A stretch of 43,300 nt of DNA from CAUZFZ01 sp963579025 (GTDB taxonomy: Bacteria > Planctomycetota > Planctomycetia > Planctomycetales > Planctomycetaceae), in the NCBI GenBank assembly GCA_963579025.1, contig CAUZFZ010000085.1, forward strand, positions 1 through 43,300, given 5' to 3'. Below the pieces are notes generated by a model. That model was not told the DNA's origin. It did no database searches and was given only the letters and a program-made list of their open reading frames with translations. Within the stretch, counting starts at the first letter, position 1; every line of letters starts with the position of its first letter. The position numbers and the translations under genes were made by a program. Below are positions 31,682-39,445 of the stretch, piece by piece.

Positions 31682-34546
31682 ATGGCGGATTTCGAATGTC
31701 AATCCGAATCTGAAACCGCGGTTGACCGGTGCGTTCGTACTCGGCGAATTCTGTTGTTCGTTTCGTCAACGTTTCGAGATTTGCAGGATGAGCGTGACGA
31801 ACTCTGCAAACGTGTCTTTCCCCGTATTCGGACGTTTTGCAGGCAGCGGTCCGTCAGCTTCAGCGAGATCGACCTGCGGTGGGGGATCACGCCTGCTCAG
31901 GCGGAAGGCCGGCAGATTCTTCCTCGCTGCTTTCACGAGATCGAACGCTGCGAACCATTCTTTCTAGGCATCATCGGAGACCGGTATGGGTGGGTGCCGT
32001 CCATCAGTAGGGACATTCCTGAAAACTGTCTCCGATCGCATTCATGGCTGCGAGACCAGGGTGGCACAAGTGTCACTGAATTCGAGTTTTTACATGGCGT
32101 ATTCAATCGATCGAGAAACAACGACTGTGCCTGGTTCTATTCTCGGCACGCCGAGAGCGCTGACGCCTGCGACCAATCAGCAGTTGAAAGTGAGGATGCA
32201 GAATCGCGGAAAAGGCTCACCAGGTTGAAGCGTCTATTACGAGAATCGGAACGCCCGTTTCGCGAGGGATTTCGGACGCCGCGAACGCTCGGCGAGTGGG
32301 TGTACCAGGATCTGACCACTGCGATTCAATCGCTGTTTCCCATCGAGAATGCTGCGTCCAACGAACGGCGACGGCACATCAACGAGGCAAATCACTATCA
32401 GATTGGTTTCAACGGGCGTGAAAGAGAAATGGCTCGACTTGAGCGGCTGCAGAAACAGCGAAGTCGCTGTGTCGTCGTCGCTGGTAGCTCCGGAGCCGGA
32501 AAAACGGCGTTGCTTGCCAACTGGTTCTGCAGAGCTTCGGACGAGAACAACAATGGTGCGGCACTGGCTGTGTCGAGTCATTGGCTCGGACGACTGCTGT
32601 CGCCCATGCGGACTCGACGTTCAAGGCCGCGAATTGACCTGATTCGCTTCGGTCGGCTGACGGATGCGAGTCGTGCCGCGGCTCCATTGGCACTTTCGAT
32701 CATTCGCGAGCTCCACGGACGGCTGGAATTGAAACGTACGCTGCCCCGCGATGAGACAACTGCCCTGGCGGAGCTGGCGGGGTGGCTCGGCGAAGCCGGC
32801 CGTTGCGCAAACGTGAGACTCGTCGTAGCGAGGATTGACGAGATTGAAGGTGATCCAACTCGAGTTCTTTCATGGCTTCCCAATCCAGCGCCGGCCGGAG
32901 TGAGTATCGTCGTGTCAGTCGGCGGCGACATGACTCAAAGCAACTACGTGACACGGCTATGCGAGGCAGGTTGGCTCTCGCTGAGTCCTGGACCAATGAC
33001 CGTCAGTGAATCCCGGTCAGCAATTGAAGACACGTTGCGGCACTATGGGAAACAGGTCGCAGAACCCGATGCCATCGTCGCTGGGATGTCCTCGCGATTG
33101 CCTCGATTCACCAGGACCCTCCTTGAAGCGATCCGTGTTCACGGCGAATTCGGCGAGGCTGGAGAGAAGCTCCAGGATCGGATCGACTGGTACCTGGAAA
33201 GTTCCGACGAAATCGAATTGTACGAACGCGTCATTCGCAAATGGTCTGACGATTTTGAGTCAGACCATCCTGGATTTGTGCAAAGGGGTTTGTCTTTACT
33301 TCTGGTCTCTCATAGTGGCCTTGAGGAAACGGAGCTCCTGGACCTGCTTGGCGATGAGACGGGGCCTCTTCCACGGTATTCGTGGACTCCTCTGCAAGCG
33401 TTCGCTGAACGTGAACTTTGCGGGTCGTCCGGTCGAATGCAGATTGCGGTCGGTCCGTTTCAGGTGGCCGTTCGCAAGTTGTTTGCCATAGATGATCAAG
33501 TCGAGTGTGAGCTGCGTGGCGAAATCATCGATTACTTTCGGACGCAACCAGTTTCCGTACGCCAGATGGATGAGATGCTCTGGCAACTTGCGGCATTGGG
33601 GCGATCGAGCGGACTGGCGGACTGGATTACCAAGCCGGATCACATACATCAATTCTGGCCAACGCACGAGTATGTACTCAAGCGGCATTATCAACACCTG
33701 CGGGACGCGAAACGCATCGACGTAGCGGGGCGGCTGCGGGAAAATCTCGAAACCGGCAGCGCGTCGCCGGAAATCACGACCACAGTGTGCCAGTTACTGT
33801 TCGACCTCGGTGAATACGCCTTTGTTGATCAGCTTGCGTCGGACCTCTTGAAGTGCTCCAACGAACTCGACGGTGAACAACACCGAAGCGTCCTGGCGAT
33901 GCTGGCGTCTGTACGAATTGACGACCGACCGACCGACGCGCTGGACCTGTTGGATCGCGAGGAAGAGCTCTGCCGTCAATCGGGCAATCGCCGCGCATTG
34001 GCGGCGTGCATTGGTAATCAAGCCATTGCTTTGCGAAAACATGGGAAGCTTGATGAGGCATCGATCCGGCACGGTCGCGAAGAGGAACTATGCCGTGATA
34101 TCCACGATCTCAGGCTCCTGGCGGGTTCATTGAGCAATCAGGCCCAGCTTCACATTCTCCGCAACGAGCATGCTCAAGCCGAGTCGAAGTTGCCTGAACT
34201 TGAGCAACTCGCGCGAACCCTTTGTGACGTCCGGCTCATTGGACGCTGTATGGAATCTCGCGGTGTATGTCTGAGCGTTCGTAACAAACATGTCGCGGCC
34301 GCACAGAAACTGCGTGAGGCCGCGGACTGTTATCTGGAGGCCGTCGACAACCCGGCTTTGGCGCATTGCCTGTTCCGACTTGCCGAGACGCATTATCGGC
34401 TTGGAGACCTGGATGCCGCGCTCGAGTGTCTGGACAGAGGAGAAACCGTCGCAAAAGACTTACAAAACAGCATCCTGGCAGCGGAACTCAGCCGTGAGCG
34501 AGAGCGACTTCTTAGTCAGTTCCAGGTGAGTCAGCGGGCTCCTTGA
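31682..34546 (+). CDS. DUF4062 - STAND NTPase - TPR protein
   Basis: This 954-residue protein combines three parts. Residues about 20-170 are a DUF4062 domain: LLFVSSTFRDLQDERDEL, IDLRWGITPAQAEG and FFLGIIGDRYGWVP are its classic strings. Residues about 250-600 are a STAND-type P-loop ATPase, with Walker A GSSGAGKT at 268-275 and a Walker B-like LVVARIDEIEG near 380. Residues about 700-950 are TPR-like helical repeats ending LFRLAETHYRLGDLDAALECLDRGE. This order, effector-like domain then switch ATPase then repeat sensor, is used by NLR-like immune proteins and by animal NPHP3-type proteins. The start at 31682 has AGGTGG about 6 bases upstream. A defence role is inferred from architecture only. 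No phage or defence genes adjoin except possibly the convergent membrane gene. Confidence 0.88.
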   Translation: MADFECQSESETAVDRCVRTRRILLFVSSTFRDLQDERDELCKRVFPRIRTFCRQRSVSFSEIDLRWGITPAQAEGRQILPRCFHEIERCEPFFLGIIGDRYGWVPSISRDIPENCLRSHSWLRDQGGTSVTEFEFLHGVFNRSRNNDCAWFYSRHAESADACDQSAVESEDAESRKRLTRLKRLLRESERPFREGFRTPRTLGEWVYQDLTTAIQSLFPIENAASNERRRHINEANHYQIGFNGREREMARLERLQKQRSRCVVVAGSSGAGKTALLANWFCRASDENNNGAALAVSSHWLGRLLSPMRTRRSRPRIDLIRFGRLTDASRAAAPLALSIIRELHGRLELKRTLPRDETTALAELAGWLGEAGRCANVRLVVARIDEIEGDPTRVLSWLPNPAPAGVSIVVSVGGDMTQSNYVTRLCEAGWLSLSPGPMTVSESRSAIEDTLRHYGKQVAEPDAIVAGMSSRLPRFTRTLLEAIRVHGEFGEAGEKLQDRIDWYLESSDEIELYERVIRKWSDDFESDHPGFVQRGLSLLLVSHSGLEETELLDLLGDETGPLPRYSWTPLQAFAERELCGSSGRMQIAVGPFQVAVRKLFAIDDQVECELRGEIIDYFRTQPVSVRQMDEMLWQLAALGRSSGLADWITKPDHIHQFWPTHEYVLKRHYQHLRDAKRIDVAGRLRENLETGSASPEITTTVCQLLFDLGEYAFVDQLASDLLKCSNELDGEQHRSVLAMLASVRIDDRPTDALDLLDREEELCRQSGNRRALAACIGNQAIALRKHGKLDEASIRHGREEELCRDIHDLRLLAGSLSNQAQLHILRNEHAQAESKLPELEQLARTLCDVRLIGRCMESRGVCLSVRNKHVAAAQKLREAADCYLEAVDNPALAHCLFRLAETHYRLGDLDAALECLDRGETVAKDLQNSILAAELSRERERLLSQFQVSQRAP

Positions 34547-34595
34547 TCATGGCCTCGGTACTTCCAATCGGTTTCGCCGTCGCAATCGCTCAACG

Positions 34596-34615
34596 TTCCG
34601 ACGTAATGATCGGAA
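34596..34615. terminator. Small hairpin between convergent STAND and membrane-protein genes
   Basis: TTCCGA (34596-34601) and TCGGAA (34610-34615) form a short stem with an 8-base loop in the 86-base gap between the two convergent stops, followed by GAAAATG. The stem is weak; a terminator role is suggested only by its place. Confidence 0.25.
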
Positions 34616-34632
34616 GAAAATGTTCAGGACAC

Positions 34633-37600
34633 TTACAGTTCAGGTAGTGGAACCTGGGACTCCAATCTCGACTGAGCGTCATCAACGGAGATGCCCAGGG
34701 AACGGCGGATCTGGACGACGTTTGTAAACCACCGAATTGCACGTGGTGTCTGCTCAGACGCGACGAACTCCTTTCCATCGAATTCCTTTACCCATTCGTC
34801 TTCCCACGTGGTGAGCTTCTTGTCCGCGTCGTCCCACACTCTGGTCCACCTGGTAGCCCAATCTACGTCCGGAATCTGATCAGCATTCCGTTCCATATTC
34901 AGATTCTGGACTGCCTCACTGCGTTCTTCACGGATCGCGAAATTCTCTTCGAGCCGTTCAAGTACTAAGCGGGTCAGGGGCGATTCAACAGTTTCCTGCA
35001 TTTCAGCTCTTAGAGACGCCTCAAGACTGCCATCGCGGCTGTTCCAGCGCAGTGTTCGCCAGCGTTTCAGAGGGGCCGATTCAATGCAGATGTCCTGCAG
35101 GTCGCCGAGCCGCTCGATGGGAAACGCCTCGCCAAAATGGCCGTCGATCGCCATCCGGAAAAACCGCTGCAGTCTGGTGAACGCAGAAACGTCTCTCAAA
35201 ATGGTGGCGTACCTGTCATTACCCTCAACTTCAGTCAGGACTGTTTCGTGAAGCTCTTCCGCGATTGATGGAAACTCCCAGGGTTTCTCGTCCGAGTAAT
35301 CCTCCTCCTCAATCTCCGCGTCAACGAACTCGGGGAGTGAGGTAAACGCCACCTGGAGCATGAAATCCAATGGCTGGTCCGCACCGGTCGCCGACGGAAG
35401 CAGTTCATCCAACGTAATGCCGAATTCCTTCTCCCTGACACCGCTCCAGATTTCAAAGGTCGGGGCGGGATTGAACCACTGGATCATCGTGTCGACACTC
35501 GCATCGCCGATTCCGCGACTGTCAAAATTGAATACTGGTGATTCCAAAGCGTTGGCATATTTCCGGTAGAACAGTTCGTCGAATCGTGAAACATCGCCAC
35601 CGGAATTCTCAGCCGCCGAGATAATCGCGTCGACAAGACGCTGGTCGAAGAATTCAGGTTTACCCTTCAGTGGCGTCTTGAGTGGATCCTTCAGGCTCTC
35701 AAACTGCGAGATCGCCTTCTGAACCGAAACCTGGAACGCGGGATGAGTAACCGTTGACTCGGCCTCTTCCAGGTTTTGTCGAACGACCGGGTGTGAATCG
35801 GGCTGTAGATGCTCTGTCATCAGCGACAGAATTCTGTCCCGAGCTCTCGTCAGCCTGAGCGCCAGCGCATACTCGTAGAGACGTATGCTGTGATGCACCA
35901 GAGCGGATGCGTCCTGACGAAAGACGCTCTCGCCTGTGAAGATATCGACAAACCGATCGATCTCAATAACCCGAGCGCCGAGTGGAGTGTCGATCAGAGC
36001 GGGGTGCAGCAGGATGCGAAGTTCGGACAGCGGAGACGCGGTCACCATGGTGACTGCCAAAGGTCGCCCGTCCGCGGCATATGCCAGTGACTGCTGGACG
36101 ATTGACGGGTGAAACGGGCCCGCGCGGTGTTTGACGCCGTCTGCACCATGGACAATCAACGTTACTCCGTCGTCGTCGATTTCCCAGGCCAGTTCCTGGA
36201 GGTCAAGATTGCGAGCGCCGTCTCGTGGCTCATTGCCAATCAGGACACCACCGACCCGTGCGAATCCGCGAAGTCCTCGAAAGCTTCGGGCTCGAACGAA
36301 CGAAGAACGAGTCGACGGTCTGGCCGCAGTCGACGTGAACGTTGCGTTCCGCACAGGCGCCGCGCGACCCGATGACGAACCAGTCCCCGAGGTCCGGTTG
36401 ACGCCGTGCTGAGGTGATTTAGGAGATTGCTTCGTACCACCACCTCCACCACCGCTACCACCACCGGCTGGCGGCGGCATGTTGCGATTAATCCCTGCGA
36501 TACTTTCGGGCAACGGGCCCTGTGTCGCTTTGATGTGATCGAGATGGGCACGCAGCGGCGTATTGGATTCCCATGCATCCAGCAATTGCCCCCGAATCGT
36601 CGCGCGTTCGGCGCCAGAGTATGACGGGAACCAGTCACGGTATTGTGAGACAGCGTCAGCAAACTGGGCGCCCCGAATCCGTTGTCCCGGCCGTGTGACG
36701 TCCCGCACGAGATCATCTACGTGTCCCCCAGCCTTTGACAGCTTCGCATGCTTTTCCGGAAGGCTGTCAATTCCCGGTGGGTAGTTCTCTAACCGCTGGA
36801 GAATCTGGTTCGACTGAGGCCAGCTCCCGGTACGCTGTCGGATGGACTGAAGTTCGGCGACGCGTGCTTCCGACGCGAATGGCGACGGTTTGGCCAGGTT
36901 GTCAAGTGACTGACTGATTGGCTTGCCGTCGACAACTTCCTGCAGAAACTGTCGACTGTGAATCTCGCTCAGTCCAGCGGCTGTCTTCCGCGTTCTCGTT
37001 GTGTCAAGCGCCTGCTCAACGGCTCGGCCCAGTGCGCCGTCCCCACCATCAAGAACGAGCCCGGCCGCGTGTCGCGTCATGGCGTGCGCCATGGACTGCG
37101 CACGAGCGGGTTTCTGGAATGATGCCAGGCCCGTCTTCAGTCGCTCACGGAATGAAGGCGACCTTGACGCCAGGTCTTTGAATTCCGTGGCAACCGATTT
37201 TCCGAAGCTTGTGCGTGGCTTGCCGTCAACGTCGCTGACAAGTCGAACCGCTTCTTTCTGTGCCGAGTCGAGGTGCGGCGACTTCGAAAGGTCTGCCGAG
37301 ACTTCGATTCGCGACACAGCGTGTTGCGCCGCAGTCCGCAGCAGCCGCTGACGCACTGACAGCGAGCGAAGCGACGTGATCTGTGACCCAGGCAGCTCAA
37401 ATTGATTGCTCAGGAGCGACCGAGCGAAACGCGCCTCTGCTGCTGAGGCCAAACCGTCGATGGCGTCCTCTTCTTCCTCCGTCAACTCTGTGACTGCCTG
37501 CTCTGCTGGCGCTTCCTGCGCGAGCCCGCGTTTTGCCGCTTCCCAATCGTCGCGTGCATTGTCGGCCGTAAACTCCAGTCGGAGATCATCCAGTTGGACG

Positions 37601-38445
37601 ATACGATCATCGAGATTCTGTCGGATCGTGCCGGAGCAGACGCCAATCAGCGACGGCACAATCAACAACAGGGCCGCGAAATACATCAGCCGTGAAGTGC
37701 CTCCGAGACTCGCAACAAGGCCTTCACTGAACAGGAATCGCTCAAGCTTCTGCCAACGCGTCGCTGGCGGAGGAAGCTCGACGGCTTCCGGATCGAGCCT
37801 CTGGTCGACTCGCCGTTCGATGTCCGCAAGAAATCGCAACTCCCCCAACGCAGCAGCGCGCGCTTTGATCTGATCCAGAAGTGGTTGAGCCTCAGCTTCC
37901 GGGATTGACGAGACGACTTGCTGTGCGAGCGTCTCGAGCTCCGCAAATTCCTGATCAATCGCATTCATTGCGCCATTCGGTGGTCGTTCTTCCCACCCGT
38001 CGTTCTCGAATTCCTGCTTCAGCCGTTCAAGTTCCTGTGCACGCTTACGGTCGAATGCCTGAGTGAACCGCATCTTGCCGCGTCTCCAGGAATGCAATGC
38101 CATTCCGACGGCGAGGAACACAAGAACTGTTCCACTCCAGAATGTGTTAAACCACGAGAGCTGGTCGCGTGTTGTTTGCGCGAACGCCACGGCCGACGAG
38201 AGCGTTCCCATGGAAAGAGTGCCTGCGTGGCCCAAAACCCACACCGCCGCGACCATTGCCGCCGTCGCGAACGTAATGACCAACGCGGCACTGCGAAGCA
38301 CACCGAAGAGCGACAGCGTCGCCGCCCGCTGGATAGAAGTGGACGTCCGGTCGTGCTTCAATCGGCGTTGAGTCACCGGGATCAGAAACCAACTCAGGAC
38401 TGCGAATGTGACACCAGACCCTATCAGTAGATCGACCAGACTCAT
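34633..38445 (-). CDS. Large multi-domain membrane protein of unknown function
   Basis: I do not recognise a named family for this 1,270-residue protein. ATG 38445 has a full AGGAGG 7 bases upstream; the longer frame to 38514 lacks one. Four membrane segments are visible: about 2-22, 45-70 (SAALVITFATAAMVAAVWVLG), 105-122 (VLVFLAVGMALHSW) and 235-258 (LMYFAALLLIVPSLIGVCSG). Between the third and fourth is a charged, helical, probably coiled-coil cytoplasmic stretch (KRAQELERLKQEFE). After residue 260 there is a long helical soluble region, a proline/glycine linker near 655-670 (PPPAGGGSGGGGGG), then a compact domain (LIVHGADGVKHRAGPFHP, RILLHPALIDTPLGARVIEIDRF), then more helix to the end. 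It is tail-to-tail with the STAND gene, 86 bases apart. Confidence 0.8.
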   Translation of the reverse strand: MSLVDLLIGSGVTFAVLSWFLIPVTQRRLKHDRTSTSIQRAATLSLFGVLRSAALVITFATAAMVAAVWVLGHAGTLSMGTLSSAVAFAQTTRDQLSWFNTFWSGTVLVFLAVGMALHSWRRGKMRFTQAFDRKRAQELERLKQEFENDGWEERPPNGAMNAIDQEFAELETLAQQVVSSIPEAEAQPLLDQIKARAAALGELRFLADIERRVDQRLDPEAVELPPPATRWQKLERFLFSEGLVASLGGTSRLMYFAALLLIVPSLIGVCSGTIRQNLDDRIVQLDDLRLEFTADNARDDWEAAKRGLAQEAPAEQAVTELTEEEEDAIDGLASAAEARFARSLLSNQFELPGSQITSLRSLSVRQRLLRTAAQHAVSRIEVSADLSKSPHLDSAQKEAVRLVSDVDGKPRTSFGKSVATEFKDLASRSPSFRERLKTGLASFQKPARAQSMAHAMTRHAAGLVLDGGDGALGRAVEQALDTTRTRKTAAGLSEIHSRQFLQEVVDGKPISQSLDNLAKPSPFASEARVAELQSIRQRTGSWPQSNQILQRLENYPPGIDSLPEKHAKLSKAGGHVDDLVRDVTRPGQRIRGAQFADAVSQYRDWFPSYSGAERATIRGQLLDAWESNTPLRAHLDHIKATQGPLPESIAGINRNMPPPAGGGSGGGGGGTKQSPKSPQHGVNRTSGTGSSSGRAAPVRNATFTSTAARPSTRSSFVRARSFRGLRGFARVGGVLIGNEPRDGARNLDLQELAWEIDDDGVTLIVHGADGVKHRAGPFHPSIVQQSLAYAADGRPLAVTMVTASPLSELRILLHPALIDTPLGARVIEIDRFVDIFTGESVFRQDASALVHHSIRLYEYALALRLTRARDRILSLMTEHLQPDSHPVVRQNLEEAESTVTHPAFQVSVQKAISQFESLKDPLKTPLKGKPEFFDQRLVDAIISAAENSGGDVSRFDELFYRKYANALESPVFNFDSRGIGDASVDTMIQWFNPAPTFEIWSGVREKEFGITLDELLPSATGADQPLDFMLQVAFTSLPEFVDAEIEEEDYSDEKPWEFPSIAEELHETVLTEVEGNDRYATILRDVSAFTRLQRFFRMAIDGHFGEAFPIERLGDLQDICIESAPLKRWRTLRWNSRDGSLEASLRAEMQETVESPLTRLVLERLEENFAIREERSEAVQNLNMERNADQIPDVDWATRWTRVWDDADKKLTTWEDEWVKEFDGKEFVASEQTPRAIRWFTNVVQIRRSLGISVDDAQSRLESQVPLPEL

Positions 38446-38962
38446 CACGTGTCCTCCTTTGCGAGTGCGGTAGCCGAGTCGCATCCTGCACGGCGAACGA
38501 TCCGTCCCTGTCAACTCCTTGCGATTTGTTCAACTTCTTTATTTTGCGCTGAAGCTGGTCGGGCATTTTGTGGTCATGTTCTGAAAATGGCAACTAATGT
38601 GAACTTACCGGCAGTTCCAGATCGCTCAGTCATCTAATCAGATAATTTCGTGGGCAGATGTTGTCTATGGTTAATCCGACCTGGTCGATCAATCACCGAA
38701 GTTCAACCGCACGAAGCACCGGTATCAGGTCGTGGCAAACCAGCAGTGGCAGGCAAGCCTGGTTAAGAGGTGACGAAGCTCGCGAGGAGAGTCCGAAAGT
38801 CCTGGCCACGTTCCGGCGCCTTTCGCTACAGCCGCACTGTTTCAACCGACCTGCAGTGCCGTCGTCCCGGTTTCGAAGCCTTGAGTTCTCGACCTGACCG
38901 ACCGCACGTCCCAAGGCTAAGAATACGACACACCGTTGCGACGATCACTCCGGAATCTCGCC

Positions 38963-38990
38963 TTGACATGTACGACGACGCTCGTAGACT
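38963..38990 (+). promoter_or_regulatory. Sigma-70-type promoter of the blaI-like operon
   Basis: TTGACA (38963-38968) is a consensus -35 box. TAGACT at 38985-38990 is a plausible -10 box with a 16-base spacer. The first operator dyad starts three bases after the -35 box and covers the spacer. The start codon at 39059 follows about 60 bases later. The fit to consensus is seen; activity is inferred. Confidence 0.6.
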
Positions 38991-39014
38991 GCTGCGTGTA
39001 CGACACGCGTCGTA
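38971..39014. promoter_or_regulatory. Twin operator dyads for the BlaI-like repressor
   Basis: Two related dyads begin with TACGAC. The first, TACGACGACGCTCGTA (38971-38986), has TACGA/TCGTA arms. The second, TACGACACGCGTCGTA (38999-39014), pairs eight bases to eight with one mismatch. The two are 28 bases apart, centre to centre, and sit over and just after the promoter. BlaI/MecI repressors bind TACA-TGTA-type dyads, so TACGAC-GTCGTA is a likely diverged operator for autoregulation. Confidence 0.6.
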
Positions 39015-39058
39015 TATGCCAGTGGCGATGACACACGACGCCGACGGAGATTCTGAGA

Positions 39059-39445
39059 ATGGCCAGGCACGTGCCTCCCGCGCCGACTGAAGGTGAGTTG
39101 GCGATTCTGAACATTCTGTGGCAGCAGGGCGCTTCGACCGTGCGGCAGGTGCATGAATCACTCCGCGGCAATGGGAACACTCGATACACAACGACGCTCA
39201 AGCAATTGCAGGTGATGGCCGAGAAGCGGCTGGTTGATCGGGACGACTCGCAGAAATCGCACGTCTATTCGGCGGCGATCGAGGAGAGTGGCACAAAGCG
39301 CACACTGGTCGCCGGTGTGATCGATCGCGTCTTCGATGGATCGGTACAAAAGATGGTCCTTCACGCGCTGGAAGCGCGTGACATCGCGGATGAAGAACTG
39401 GACGAGATCAAACGCATGCTCGTCGAACGGGAGAAACGCAAATGA
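39059..39445 (+). CDS. BlaI/MecI-family repressor
   Basis: This 128-residue protein is a winged-helix repressor of the BlaI/MecI (penicillinase repressor) family. The N-terminal half has the family pattern PTEGELAILNILWQQGASTVRQVHESL, then YTTTLKQLQVMAEKRLVDRD, the recognition helix and wing. The C-terminal half is helical for dimerisation (RTLVAGVIDRVFDGSVQKMVLHAL), where the partner peptidase would cleave to relieve repression. GGAG lies about 9 bases before ATG 39059. The stop overlaps the start of the M56 gene (ATGA at 39442-39445), the normal arrangement for a blaI-blaR1 pair. Planctomycetes carry many such pairs not linked to beta-lactamases. Confidence 0.93.
   Translation: MARHVPPAPTEGELAILNILWQQGASTVRQVHESLRGNGNTRYTTTLKQLQVMAEKRLVDRDDSQKSHVYSAAIEESGTKRTLVAGVIDRVFDGSVQKMVLHALEARDIADEELDEIKRMLVEREKRK

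Larger units (their letters stand above)
38446..39058. other. Divergent promoter region between the membrane-protein gene and the blaI-like gene
   Basis: This 613-base region lies between two divergent genes and carries no supported gene. On the minus strand, TTGACA at 38514-38509 could be a -35 box for the membrane-protein gene, but the -10 is weak. The stretch 38640-38900 shows nothing clear. The right end (38963-39014) holds the promoter and operators of the BlaI-like gene, described separately. Confidence 0.5.
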
